Origin: Micromonospora cathayae
GTDB taxonomy: Bacteria > Actinomycetota > Actinomycetes > Mycobacteriales > Micromonosporaceae
Direction of reading: 5' to 3'
Length of the DNA: 64,000 bases
Assembly: GCF_028993575.1 (NCBI RefSeq)
Contig: NZ_CP118615.1
Coordinates: 3,844,001-3,908,000 of the forward strand
A model generated the notes under the pieces. That model saw only the letters and a list, made by a program, of their open reading frames with translations, did not search any database and had not been told where the DNA came from. This document shows positions 23,854-32,885 of the stretch, one piece after another. Numbering within the stretch: position 1 is the first letter of the stretch; each line of letters begins with the position of its first letter. Both the position numbers and the translations under genes were made by a program.

Positions 23854-25062
23854 ATGTCCGCCCGGATCGTCCTCGGGGTAGGCGGCGGCATCGCCGCCTA
23901 CAAGGCGTGCGAGCTGCTGCGGCTCTTCACCGAGTCGGGCCACCACGTCCGGGTCGTGCCGACCGCGTCGGCGCTGCGCTTCGTCGGAGCGCCGACCTGG
24001 GCGGCGCTCTCCGGCCAGCCGGTCGCCGACGACGTCTGGGCCGACGTGCACGAGGTGCCGCACGTACGCCTCGGCCAGCAGGCCGACCTGGTCGTGGTCG
24101 CGCCGGCCACCGCCGACCTGATGGCGAAGGCGGCCCACGGGCTCGCCGACGACCTGCTCACCAACACCCTGCTGACCGCCCGCTGCCCGGTGCTGCTGGC
24201 CCCGGCCATGCACACCGAGATGTGGGAGAACCCGGCGACCGTGGCGAACGTGGCCACGCTCCGCTCCCGGGGCGTCCTGGTGATCGAGCCGGCGGTGGGC
24301 CGGCTCACCGGCGCGGACAGCGGCAAGGGGCGGCTGCCGGATCCGGCGGAGATCTTCGCCGTGGCCCGGCGGGCGCTGCGCCGGGGCGGCAGCGCTCCGG
24401 CCGACCTGGCCGGCCGCCGGGTGGTGGTCACCGCCGGCGGCACCCGCGAGCCCCTCGACCCGGTGCGTTTCCTGGGTAACCGGTCCTCCGGCAAGCAGGG
24501 GTACGCCTTCGCCCGGGCCGCCGTGGCCCGGGGAGCCAGGGTGACCCTGGTCTCGGCCAACGTGGCGTTGCCGGATCCGGCCGGGGTGGACCTGGTCCGG
24601 GTCGGCACCACCGAGGAACTGCGGACCGCCACCCTCGCCGCGGCGGAGAACGCCGACGTGGTGGTGATGGCGGCGGCTCCGGCGGATTTCCGGCCGGCGG
24701 TCTACGCGCCTGGCAAAATCAAGAAGTCGGCGGACGGCCCCGCGCCGACCATCGAACTGGTGACCAATCCCGACATCGCGGCCGAGCTGGGGGCGCGTCG
24801 TCGGCCGGGGCAGGTGCTGGTGGTGTTCGCCGCCGAGACCGGTGACGCCGAGGCCAACGGCCGGGCCAAGCTCGCCCGCAAGCGGGCGGACCTCATCGTG
24901 GTCAACGAGGTCGGCGTGGACAAGGTCTTCGGCGCCGAGACGAACGCGGCGACCGTCATCGGGGCGGACGGGTCGCTGCGGACCATCCCGGAACGGGCCA
25001 AGGAGGACCTGGCCGACGACGTGTGGGACCTCGTGGTGACCCGCTTGACGGTTCGTTCATAA
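23854..25062 (+). CDS. coaBC: Phosphopantothenoylcysteine decarboxylase / phosphopantothenate-cysteine ligase
   Basis: The bifunctional protein adds cysteine to phosphopantothenate and decarboxylates the product, two steps of coenzyme A synthesis. The 402 residues hold the FMN-binding CoaC domain ([16 protein letters not shown], the [13 protein letters not shown] active-site region) and the CoaB domain starting about residue 190 ([23 protein letters not shown] split across the join, and AAPADFRP). The order rpoZ-coaBC-metK-priA is conserved in actinobacteria. Confidence 0.96.
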   Translation: MSARIVLGVGGGIAAYKACELLRLFTESGHHVRVVPTASALRFVGAPTWAALSGQPVADDVWADVHEVPHVRLGQQADLVVVAPATADLMAKAAHGLADDLLTNTLLTARCPVLLAPAMHTEMWENPATVANVATLRSRGVLVIEPAVGRLTGADSGKGRLPDPAEIFAVARRALRRGGSAPADLAGRRVVVTAGGTREPLDPVRFLGNRSSGKQGYAFARAAVARGARVTLVSANVALPDPAGVDLVRVGTTEELRTATLAAAENADVVVMAAAPADFRPAVYAPGKIKKSADGPAPTIELVTNPDIAAELGARRRPGQVLVVFAAETGDAEANGRAKLARKRADLIVVNEVGVDKVFGAETNAATVIGADGSLRTIPERAKEDLADDVWDLVVTRLTVRS

Positions 25063-25098
25063 CTGAGCGGTCACACACATCCGGCCGGGCGGTACGAC

Positions 25099-25104
25099 TA
25101 CACT
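25099..25104 (+). promoter_or_regulatory. Candidate -10 box of metK copy 2
   Basis: TACACT at 25099-25104 lies 33 bases before the metK GTG, giving a leader of about 25 bases with CTGAGGAG as ribosome-binding site. No SAM riboswitch is seen in the 74-base gap after coaBC. Confidence 0.4.
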
Positions 25105-25136
25105 GCCGCGGACGACCTTTACTGCTGAGGAGTGCC

Positions 25137-26330
25137 GTGCCACGCCGCCTTTTCACGTCCGAGTCGGTCACGGAGGGCCATCCGGACAAGATCGCCGATC
25201 AGATCAGTGATGGGATCCTGGATGCCCTGTTGGGGCAGGATCCGCATTCGCGGGTCGCGGTGGAGACCTTGATCACGACTGGTCAGGTGCATGTCGCCGG
25301 TGAGGTGACCACGAAGGCGTACGCCGACATCCCGACGATCGTGCGGGAGACGATCCTGGGGATCGGGTACGACTCGTCGAAGAAGGGTTTCGACGGGGCG
25401 TCGTGTGGGGTGAGTGTGTCGATCGGGGCGCAGTCGCCGGACATCGCGCAGGGTGTGGACAACGCGATCGAGTTGCGGTCGGGGTCGTCGGAGTCGGCGC
25501 TGGACGCGCAGGGCGCCGGTGACCAGGGCATGATGTTCGGGTTCGCCTGTTCGGAGACCCCGGAACTGATGCCCCTGCCGATCGCGCTGGCCCACCGCCT
25601 GGCCCGCCGGCTGTCGGCGGTCCGCAAGGACGGCACCATCCCGTACCTGCGGCCCGACGGCAAGACCCAGGTCACCATCGAGTACGACGGCCTGCGGCCG
25701 GTCCGGCTGAACACCGTGGTGGTCTCCAGCCAGCACGCCGCCGACATCTCGCTGGAGTCCCTGCTCACCCCGGACGTGCGGGAGCACGTGATCGCTCCGG
25801 AGCTGGAGGGTCTCGGCCTGGAGACCGAGGGGTACCGCCTCCTGGTCAACCCCACCGGCCGATTCGAGATCGGCGGCCCCATGGGCGACGCCGGCCTCAC
25901 CGGACGCAAAATCATCGTCGACACCTACGGCGGCTACGCCCGCCACGGCGGCGGCGCCTTCTCCGGCAAAGACCCCTCCAAAGTCGACCGCTCCGCCGCC
26001 TACGCCATGCGCTGGGTCGCCAAGAACATCGTCGCCGCCGGACTCGCCGAACGCTGCGAAGCCCAAGTCGCCTACGCCATCGGCAAAGCCCACCCCGTCA
26101 GCCTCTTCATCGAAACCTTCGGCACCGAGAACGTCCCCGTCGACAAGATCGAAAAGGCCGTCAAGGAGATCTTCGACCTCCGACCCGCCGCCATCATCCG
26201 CGACCTCAACCTCATGCGCCCCATCTACCAACAAACCGCCGCCTACGGCCACTTCGGCCGCGAACTCCCCGACCTCACCTGGGAGAACACCGACCGAGCC
26301 GCCGACCTCAAGTCGGCAGCCGGCGCCTGA
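25137..26330 (+). CDS. metK: S-adenosylmethionine synthetase, copy 2 (canonical locus)
   Basis: This is the same enzyme as the gene at 2374-3567 and sits in the expected place between coaBC and priA, so it is probably the ancestral copy. It has 397 residues with all motifs: [25 protein letters not shown] and [16 protein letters not shown]. The first and last thirds match copy 1 base for base as far as I can read. The middle differs, for example [10 protein letters not shown] against [10 protein letters not shown]. Codon choice is peculiar: the first block favours G- and T-ending codons, while the last block is rich in C- and A-ending ones. Confidence 0.96.
   Translation: MPRRLFTSESVTEGHPDKIADQISDGILDALLGQDPHSRVAVETLITTGQVHVAGEVTTKAYADIPTIVRETILGIGYDSSKKGFDGASCGVSVSIGAQSPDIAQGVDNAIELRSGSSESALDAQGAGDQGMMFGFACSETPELMPLPIALAHRLARRLSAVRKDGTIPYLRPDGKTQVTIEYDGLRPVRLNTVVVSSQHAADISLESLLTPDVREHVIAPELEGLGLETEGYRLLVNPTGRFEIGGPMGDAGLTGRKIIVDTYGGYARHGGGAFSGKDPSKVDRSAAYAMRWVAKNIVAAGLAERCEAQVAYAIGKAHPVSLFIETFGTENVPVDKIEKAVKEIFDLRPAAIIRDLNLMRPIYQQTAAYGHFGRELPDLTWENTDRAADLKSAAGA
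25152..26330 (+). repeat. metK dispersed repeat, copy 2
   Basis: This is the partner of 2374-3552 in inverted orientation. The matching end blocks are about 25152-25609 and 25845-26330; the block between is diverged. Confidence 0.85.
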
Positions 26331-26389
26331 GCCGCCGCGCACCCGACGACCGGCGACCCGCAGACGGGACGCCGGTCGCCCGGGTCTGC

Positions 26390-28483
26390 GTGGACGTCCC
26401 GCTGGCCCACCTGGACCGCCCCTTCGACTACCTGGTCCCGGCCGAGCTGGCCGCCGAGGCGGTACCCGGCACCCGGGTCAAGGTGCGGTTCGCCGGCCAG
26501 CTCGTCGACGGCTGGCTGCTCGAACGCACCGGCCGGTCCGACCACTCCGGCAAACTGGCGTACCTGGAGAAACTGGTCTCGCCCGAGCCGGTGCTGGACC
26601 CGGAGGTCGCCCGGCTGGCCCGCGCGGTCGCCGACCGGTACGCCGGCAGCCTCGCCGACGTGCTCCGGCTCGCGGTCCCACCCCGGCACGCCCGGGTGGA
26701 GAAGGAACCGGTACCCGACGAGCCCTCGCCGGTACCCGACGACGAGCACGACCATGACCCCGCCCCCGGCGTCCCGCCCGGGGGAACTCCGGCGGGTCCG
26801 GGGGTGGCCGGGACGGCTCCGGCCGGCGCATCCCAATCCGACCCGGTGGACCGCCCGGCTCCGGCCGCCGCGTCCCGGTCCGGCGTCCCGGCTCCGGCCG
26901 GGGTGCCCGGCTCCGCGAACGGCTCAGCTCGGAGCGGGGACGGCTGGGCGGCGTACCCGGCCGGTCCGGGCTTCCTCCGGGCGCTGACCGACGGCCGGGC
27001 CGCCCGCGCGGTCTGGTCGGCGCTGCCCGGCGAGGACTGGCCGGCCCGGTTCGCCGAGGCGGCTGCGGCGACGGTACGCGGCGGACGGGGCGTGGTGGCC
27101 GTGGTCGCCGACGCCCGGGATCTGGACCGGCTCGACGCCGCGCTGACCGTCGCGCTCGGCCCGGACCGGCACGTGGCGCTCTCCGCCGCGCTCGGCCCGG
27201 CCCGCCGCTACCGGGCCTTCCTCGCCGCCCGACGCGGCCGGGTACCGGTGGTGGTGGGTACCCGCGCGGCCATGTTCGCCCCGGTGGCGCGGCTCGGGCT
27301 GGTCGCCGTCTGGGACGACGGGGACGACCTGCACGCCGAGCCCCGGGCCCCGTACCCGCACGCCCGTGAGGTGCTGCTCACCCGGGCCCAGCTCGGCGAC
27401 GCCGCCGTCCTGGTCGGCGGGTACGCCCGGACCGCCGAGGCGCAACTGCTGGTGGAGACCGGCTGGGCACGGGAGCTGGTGGCGGCCCGGGAGACGGTCC
27501 GGGCACGTACCCCGGCCATCGCCCCGACCGGCGACGACCCGCAACTGGCCCGCGACCCGGCCGCCGCCACCGCCCGGCTGCCCAGCCTGGCCTGGACCAC
27601 CGCCCGGGACGCGCTGCGCGCCGACACCCCGGTGCTGGTGCAGGTGCCCCGCCGGGGCTACCTGCCCTCGGTCTCCTGCGCCGAGTGCCGGGCCCCGGCC
27701 CGCTGCCCGCACTGCGCCGGCCCGCTCGCCCTGCCGTCCGCCCGAGGGGCCCCCGCCTGCCGCTGGTGCGGCCGGGTCGCCGCCGCGTACGCCTGCCCGG
27801 AGTGCGGGGGACGGCGGCTGCGGGCCGCGGTGACCGGTGCCCGGCGTACCGCCGAGGAGCTGGGCCGGGCCTTCCCCGGGGTGCCGGTGCGGACCTCGGG
27901 CCGGGAGGAGGTGCTGGCCCGGGTGCCCGGCGGCGCCGGCCTGGTGGTCGCCACCCCCGGGGCCGAGCCGGTCGCCGAGGGCGGGTTCGGCGCGGTGCTG
28001 CTGCTCGACTCCTGGGCCCTGCTGACCCGGGCCGACCTGCGCGCCGGTGAGGAGACCCTGCGGCGTTGGCTGGCCGCCGCGGCGCTGGCCCGGCCGGCGG
28101 CGGACGGTGGCCGGGTGGTGGTGGTCGCCGACGGGGCGCTCGCCCCGGTGCAGGCGCTGCTGCGCTGGGATCCGGCCTGGTTCGCTGCCCGGGAGCTGGC
28201 CGAACGGCGGGAGCTGGGCTTCCCGCCGGCGGTCCGGATGGCCAGCGTGACCGGGTCGGCGGCGGCGGTGGCCGACCTGCTGGCCGAGGCCCGGCTCCCG
28301 GAGCAGGCCGAGGTGCTCGGCCCGGTTCCGGCCGCCGACGACCGGGAACGGATGCTGGTCCGGGTGCCGCGTGGCCGGGCCGCCGCCCTGGCCGGGGCGC
28401 TGCACGCCGCCGCCGGGGTCCGGGCCGCCCGCAAGGCCGTCGATCCGGTCCGGGTGCAGGTGGACCCGCTGGAGCTGTTCTGA
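26390..28483 (+). CDS. priA: Probable replication restart protein PriA (helicase-inactive actinobacterial type)
   Basis: The protein matches the actinobacterial PriA family, which keeps the DNA-binding and zinc-binding parts but lacks a working helicase. The N-terminal domain starts DVPLAHLDRPFDYLVP. The zinc region has CAECRAPARCPHCAG and CRWCGR followed by CPECGG. There is no Walker A loop, and the Walker B position reads AVWDDGDDLH. Residues about 110-190 form a Pro/Ala/Gly-rich linker. The conserved N-terminus of relatives begins several residues earlier (PVARVCVDVPL), yet no ATG or GTG is in frame there. The true start may be a non-standard codon near the metK stop, for example CTG at 26327. 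Confidence 0.88.
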   Translation: MDVPLAHLDRPFDYLVPAELAAEAVPGTRVKVRFAGQLVDGWLLERTGRSDHSGKLAYLEKLVSPEPVLDPEVARLARAVADRYAGSLADVLRLAVPPRHARVEKEPVPDEPSPVPDDEHDHDPAPGVPPGGTPAGPGVAGTAPAGASQSDPVDRPAPAAASRSGVPAPAGVPGSANGSARSGDGWAAYPAGPGFLRALTDGRAARAVWSALPGEDWPARFAEAAAATVRGGRGVVAVVADARDLDRLDAALTVALGPDRHVALSAALGPARRYRAFLAARRGRVPVVVGTRAAMFAPVARLGLVAVWDDGDDLHAEPRAPYPHAREVLLTRAQLGDAAVLVGGYARTAEAQLLVETGWARELVAARETVRARTPAIAPTGDDPQLARDPAAATARLPSLAWTTARDALRADTPVLVQVPRRGYLPSVSCAECRAPARCPHCAGPLALPSARGAPACRWCGRVAAAYACPECGGRRLRAAVTGARRTAEELGRAFPGVPVRTSGREEVLARVPGGAGLVVATPGAEPVAEGGFGAVLLLDSWALLTRADLRAGEETLRRWLAAAALARPAADGGRVVVVADGALAPVQALLRWDPAWFAARELAERRELGFPPAVRMASVTGSAAAVADLLAEARLPEQAEVLGPVPAADDRERMLVRVPRGRAAALAGALHAAAGVRAARKAVDPVRVQVDPLELF

Positions 28484-28544
28484 GGGGGTGGCGTATCCGT
28501 CCGGTGCCGCGGTGTTCGCCGGGAATGCCCTGGGACGACCGTGG

Positions 28545-28550
28545 TAGCAT
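28545..28550 (+). promoter_or_regulatory. Candidate -10 box upstream of the kinase-like/ParB-like gene
   Basis: TAGCAT at 28545-28550 in the 173-base gap after priA could start a transcript with a leader of about 100 bases. Confidence 0.3.
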
Positions 28551-28656
28551 CGCCCCCCATGTCCGCGCCCGCACCGCGTGACGATGCCGGGAGCGCGTCG
28601 ATCCGACGCCCATATCGATGATGTCAACCAGCCGGTGATCAGAAGGTGGATCAGTC

Positions 28657-29640
28657 GTGACCGTTCGTCAATCGATCGTCTTCAACGGTGACCTCGGTAG
28701 CGGCAAGAGCACCGTCTCCATTGAGATCGCCAAGCGGCTCGGCCTGCGGCGGGTCAGTGTCGGCGACCTGTACCGGCAGATGGCCCAGGAGCGGCAGATG
28801 ACCGCGCTCCAGCTCAACCTGCACGCCGAGCTGGACCAGGCGGTCGACGGCTACGTCGACCAGCTCCAGCGGGACATCGCCGCCTCCGGCGAGTCGCTGG
28901 TGATGGATTCCCGGCTGGCCTGGCACTTCTTCACCGACGCGCTCAAGGTGCACATGATCACCGAGCCGGGTGAGGCGGCCCGGCGGGTGCTGCTGCGGCC
29001 GTCCGGCCCGGCGGAGAGCTACACCTCGCTGGAGGAGGCCAAGGAGCGGCTGCGGGAACGCAGCGAGAGCGAGCGGAACCGGTTCATCGTCCGGTACGGC
29101 GTGGACAAGGCCCGGCTGCGTAACTACGACCTGATCTGCGACACCACCCGGGCCACCCCGGAACAGGTCATCACGCACGTCATCGACGCGTACGAGGGCC
29201 GGCTCGCCGCCGACGTGCTCCGCGACGCCCCGCCGCTGCTGCTGCTCGACCCGGCCCGGGTCTACCCGACCGAGGACGTGCAGAACCTGCCCGGCCTGTG
29301 GGACAGCGACTTCGTCGGGTCGGTGGCCGCCGGCGGCGACCAGGGGCTGGAACCGCTGACCATCGGCTACTCCGGCGAGTACTTCTTCGTGGTGGACGGG
29401 CACCGCCGGCTCAGCGCCGCGATCCAGAACGGGTTCACGCTGGTGCCGGCCCGGCTGGCCGCCGAGGTCGACGAGTTGGTCGTGGACGGGCTCAGCGCGG
29501 CGGAGTACTTCACCCGCCAGGTCCGGGCCGGCACGGTCCAGGACTGGGCCGCCGCCCACAAGATCCAGCTTCCGCTGCCGGAGCACGCCCTGCGCACCCC
29601 CGACGCGGTACTCGCCGGCGACCCGGCCGCCGGGAACTGA
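28657..29640 (+). CDS. Cytidylate kinase-like P-loop protein fused to a ParB-like domain
   Basis: The 327-residue protein has two parts. Residues 1 to about 180 form a nucleoside-monophosphate-kinase-like P-loop domain with GDLGSGKST (11-19), followed by LGLRRVSVGDLYRQMA as in cytidylate and adenylate kinases. The C-terminal part (about 190-300) looks like the ParB/sulfiredoxin fold, with YFFVVDGHRRLSAA and DGHRR at 247-251. That motif resembles the DGHHR of ParB-like serine kinases and the GERR of ParB CTPases. Substrate and role are unknown. The start GTG follows AGAAGGTGG. The gene is apparently monocistronic. Confidence 0.75.
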   Translation: MTVRQSIVFNGDLGSGKSTVSIEIAKRLGLRRVSVGDLYRQMAQERQMTALQLNLHAELDQAVDGYVDQLQRDIAASGESLVMDSRLAWHFFTDALKVHMITEPGEAARRVLLRPSGPAESYTSLEEAKERLRERSESERNRFIVRYGVDKARLRNYDLICDTTRATPEQVITHVIDAYEGRLAADVLRDAPPLLLLDPARVYPTEDVQNLPGLWDSDFVGSVAAGGDQGLEPLTIGYSGEYFFVVDGHRRLSAAIQNGFTLVPARLAAEVDELVVDGLSAAEYFTRQVRAGTVQDWAAAHKIQLPLPEHALRTPDAVLAGDPAAGN

Positions 29641-29806
29641 TCCGGCGTGGCGTCGGCCGGCGCGCAGCGCACGACCGTGGTCTGACCCGACCCGTCGCCG
29701 CCGCCCGCGGCGCGATGCCGCCCGACCTCCACGGCGCGTCAGGTTTCCGCCACCGAGGGTGATCGGGGCATGATGAGGCCCCGAGCGCCGTCGACGGAGG
29801 TCGACC

Positions 29807-31159
29807 ATGGACGTGACCGAGGCCGTCAGCCTGCTGTTCTCCCCACAGGGGCGGACCGACCCCTATCCGGCGTACGAGCGGCTACGGGCGTACGGGCCGG
29901 TGGTGGGGACCGACCTGGGCGTGCACGTCGCCACCGGCTACGCGGTCATCGACGAGACACTGCGGGACCCCCGGTTCGGGGTGACGTACGAGCCGCTGCC
30001 GGCCACCCCGATCGCGGGCTGGTCGACCAGCCCGGCGGTCGCCACCATCGCCCGGTCGATGCTGCGCGCCAACCCGCCCGACCACGGACGGATGCGGCAG
30101 CTCGTCGCCGCGGCGTTCACCCCCCGCCGGATCGCCGCCCTGCGGGAGGTGGTGACCGCCCAGGCCACCGAGCTGCTGAAGGCGATGGTCGCCCGGGGCG
30201 CCGGCGGGGCCACCGTCGACGTGCTGGCCGAGTTCGCCTACCCACTGCCGATCGGGGTGATCTGCGCCCTGCTCGGCGTGCCGGCCGGGGACCGGGACGC
30301 GTTCCGGGCGTGGACCATCGACCTGGCCGGCGCGCTGGAACCGGACCTCACCGAGTCCGACCTGGCCGTCGCCGACCGGGGTGCGCTTGCGCTGCGCGAC
30401 TACGTCGCCGCGCTGGTCGACGCCCGCCGCCGGGACCCGGCCGACGACCTGGTCACCGCGCTGGTGCGGGCGCACGACGCCGAGGTCGGCCGGATCTCCG
30501 GCGACGAACTCCTGGCGAACCTGGTGATCCTGCTGGTGGCCGGGTTCGAGACCACCACCAACCTGATCGGCAACGGGCTGGTGGTGCTGCTGCGGCACCC
30601 GGCGCACGCCGACGCGTTGCGCGCCGACCCCGACCGGGCCGGGGCGTACGTGGCGGAACTGCTCCGGATCGACTCCCCGGTGCAGATGACCAGCCGGACC
30701 AGCACCGTCGAGCTGACCCTGGCCGGGGTGCCGGTGCCGGCCGGACACCGGGTGCTGCTCCTGCTCGGCGCGGGCAACCGGGACCCGGAACGCTTCCCCG
30801 ACCCGTCCCGGTTCGATCCGTCCCGCCCGCACAACCAGCCGCTCTCCTTCGGTGGTGGGCCGCACTACTGCCTCGGCGCGGCGCTGGCCCGGCTGGAGGC
30901 CGAGATCGCCTTCCCCCTGCTGCTGCGGACGTTGCCCGGCCTGGCGTTGGCCGGCGAGCCGCAGCACCGGACCCGACTGACCCTGCGCGGCTACCAGAGC
31001 CTCCCGGTGACCCTCGGCCCCCGGCCCCCGTCGTCGGTCCCGGCCGACCCGCAGTCACCGTCGGTCCCGGCCGCCCCTCAGCCCTGGTCGTCGGTCCCGG
31101 CCGACCTTCAGTCACCGTCGGTCCCGGCCGGCCGCCGGCCGACCGTCGACCGTCGCTGA
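29807..31159 (+). CDS. Cytochrome P450 with a repeat-derived C-terminal extension
   Basis: The first about 405 residues are a bacterial class I P450 of the CYP105/107 type, with the I-helix AGFETTTN, the helix-K ExxR in ELLR and the haem loop FGGGPHYCLGA. The substrate is unknown. No ferredoxin or reductase gene is adjacent, so redox partners must come from elsewhere. After the usual end (YQSLPVTLGP) the frame runs on for about 47 residues of Ser/Pro/Ala repeats encoded by a 57-base tandem repeat. The extension is probably disordered. The start ATG follows GGAGG. Confidence 0.9.
   Translation: MDVTEAVSLLFSPQGRTDPYPAYERLRAYGPVVGTDLGVHVATGYAVIDETLRDPRFGVTYEPLPATPIAGWSTSPAVATIARSMLRANPPDHGRMRQLVAAAFTPRRIAALREVVTAQATELLKAMVARGAGGATVDVLAEFAYPLPIGVICALLGVPAGDRDAFRAWTIDLAGALEPDLTESDLAVADRGALALRDYVAALVDARRRDPADDLVTALVRAHDAEVGRISGDELLANLVILLVAGFETTTNLIGNGLVVLLRHPAHADALRADPDRAGAYVAELLRIDSPVQMTSRTSTVELTLAGVPVPAGHRVLLLLGAGNRDPERFPDPSRFDPSRPHNQPLSFGGGPHYCLGAALARLEAEIAFPLLLRTLPGLALAGEPQHRTRLTLRGYQSLPVTLGPRPPSSVPADPQSPSVPAAPQPWSSVPADLQSPSVPAGRRPTVDRR
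31031..31130 (+). repeat. 57-bp tandem repeat at the P450 3' end
   Basis: A unit starting TCGTCGGTCCCGGCCGACC occurs at 31031 and again at 31088, the second copy ending near 31130. Each unit also contains two smaller GTCGGTCCCGGCC repeats. 57 is a multiple of three, so the frame is kept. Confidence 0.8.
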
Positions 31160-31392
31160 CGGTCGGCACGTCGCCGAGGGCCGGTACGTCGGTAACCGGC
31201 CGGTACGTCTGCGGGTGCGGTACGTCGGTAACCGGCCGGCGTCCCCGGGGCCGGTGCGTCGGTGGACGAGCGGTGGGGCGGCGGGTCACCGGGCGGCGTG
31301 CCGCTGGTGGCGGTACACCGCCGGGGCCGGTCCGGACACTCCGTAGACTGGTACGGCACGACACCGTCCCACCGACGAAGGAGCCATCCCGC
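31160..31392 (+). promoter_or_regulatory. def upstream region with direct repeats and a -10 box
   Basis: This 233-base gap has two copies of CGGTACGTCGGTAACCGGCC (starting 31182 and 31218) and then TAGACT at 31344-31349, a good -10 box for def. AAGGAG lies about ten bases before the def GTG. No gene is seen. Confidence 0.5.
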
Positions 31393-31953
31393 GTGACCGT
31401 CCAGCCCATCCGTCTGTTCGGGGATCCGGTGCTGCGCACGCCGGCCGATCCGGTGGTCGACTTCGACGCCGAGCTGCGCAAGCTCGTCGCCGACCTGACC
31501 GACACGATGCGTGAGCAGAGCGGGGCCGGCCTGGCCGCCCCGCAGCTCGGTGTGGGCCTGCGGGTGTTCACCTTCGACGTCGACGACGTGCTCGGGCACC
31601 TGGTCAACCCGGTGCTGGAGTTCCCCGACGAGGAGGAGCAGGACGGCCCGGAGGGCTGCCTGTCCATCCCCGGGCTCTACTTCGACACCAAGCGTCGGCA
31701 GAATGTCATCGCCAAGGGCTTCAACGCGTACGGTGACCCGATGCAGATCGTCGGCACCGGCCTGATGGCCCGCTGTGTGCAGCATGAGACCGACCACCTC
31801 GACGGGGTGCTGTTCGTCGACCGGCTGGACCCGGCCGGCCGCAAGGAGGCGATGAAGGCGATCCGGCAGGCCGAGTGGTACGACGCCGGCGCGCCGCCGG
31901 TGGTCAAGCTGAACCCGCACGGTTCCGCCAGCCCGTTCGGCCTGGGGCGGTGA
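31393..31953 (+). CDS. def: Peptide deformylase
   Basis: Def removes the formyl group from nascent proteins, using a metal ion. The 186-residue protein has the three family motifs: [17 protein letters not shown] with the metal-binding Cys, and QHETDHLDG with two metal-binding His and the catalytic Glu. The GTG start follows AAGGAG. Its stop overlaps the fmt GTG (GTGA), so deformylase and formyltransferase are coupled. Confidence 0.97.
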   Translation: MTVQPIRLFGDPVLRTPADPVVDFDAELRKLVADLTDTMREQSGAGLAAPQLGVGLRVFTFDVDDVLGHLVNPVLEFPDEEEQDGPEGCLSIPGLYFDTKRRQNVIAKGFNAYGDPMQIVGTGLMARCVQHETDHLDGVLFVDRLDPAGRKEAMKAIRQAEWYDAGAPPVVKLNPHGSASPFGLGR

Positions 31954-32885
31954 CCGGGTTGCGGTTGGTCTTCGCCGGTACGCCGGCTGTCGCGCTTCCC
32001 GCCCTGCAGGCGGTCGCCGCCTCCCGGCACGAGCTGGTCGCCGTGGTGACCCGGCCGGACGCGCCCGCCGGGCGGGGCCGTGGCCTGGTCCGGTCCCCGG
32101 TCGGCGCGTGGGCCGACGCGCACGGCGTCGAGGTGCTCACCCCGGCCCGGCCCCGGGAGCCGGAGTTCCTCGACCGGCTCCGCGAGCTGGCCCCGGACTG
32201 CGTGCCGGTGGTCGCGTACGGTGCGCTGGTGCCGCCGGTCGCGTTGGAGATCCCCCGGCACGGCTGGGTCAACCTGCACTTCTCCCTGCTGCCCGCCTGG
32301 CGGGGGGCCGCACCCGTGCAGCACGCGGTGCTGCACGGTGACGAGCTGACCGGGGCGAGCGTGTTCCAGCTGGAGGAGGGCCTGGACACCGGCCCGGTCT
32401 ACGGCACGCTCACCGACCAGATCCGTCCCCAGGACACCTCCGGCGACCTGCTGGACCGGCTGGCCGGCTCCGGCGCGGGCCTGCTGGTGGCGGTCCTCGA
32501 CGCGATCGCCGACGGTACCGCCCGCGCCGAGCCGCAACCGGCGGACGGGGTGTCGCTGGCGCCGAAGCTGACCGTGGAGGACGCCCAGGTCCGGTGGACC
32601 GACCCGGCCTTCGCGGTGGACCGGCGGATCCGCGCCTGTACCCCGGCCCCCGGCGGGTGGACGACGTTCCGTGGCGACCGGGTCAAGCTCGGTCCGGTGC
32701 GGCCGGTGCCCGACGGCCCCGAGCTGAAGCCGGGTGAACTGCTGGTGGAGCGCAAGCGGGTGCTGGCCGGCACGGCCACCACCCCGGTGGCGCTGGGCGA
32801 GGTGCGCGCCGCCGGCAAGAAGCCGATGCCGGCCACCGACTGGGCGCGCGGCGTCCGGGTCGACGCCGGCGAGCAGTTCGCGTGA
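31950..32885 (+). CDS. fmt: Methionyl-tRNA formyltransferase
   Basis: Fmt formylates initiator Met-tRNA with 10-formyltetrahydrofolate. The 311-residue protein starts with [16 protein letters not shown] and has the folate/catalytic segment [16 protein letters not shown] with the usual Asn-His pair, then an OB-like C-terminal domain. Overlaps of four bases on both sides tie it to def and rsmB. Confidence 0.97.
   Translation: MTGLRLVFAGTPAVALPALQAVAASRHELVAVVTRPDAPAGRGRGLVRSPVGAWADAHGVEVLTPARPREPEFLDRLRELAPDCVPVVAYGALVPPVALEIPRHGWVNLHFSLLPAWRGAAPVQHAVLHGDELTGASVFQLEEGLDTGPVYGTLTDQIRPQDTSGDLLDRLAGSGAGLLVAVLDAIADGTARAEPQPADGVSLAPKLTVEDAQVRWTDPAFAVDRRIRACTPAPGGWTTFRGDRVKLGPVRPVPDGPELKPGELLVERKRVLAGTATTPVALGEVRAAGKKPMPATDWARGVRVDAGEQFA

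Noticed and set aside
25063..25136. SAM riboswitch upstream of metK copy 2
   Set aside because: The gap is only 74 bases and I see none of the conserved SAM-I, SAM-II or SAM-IV core segments.
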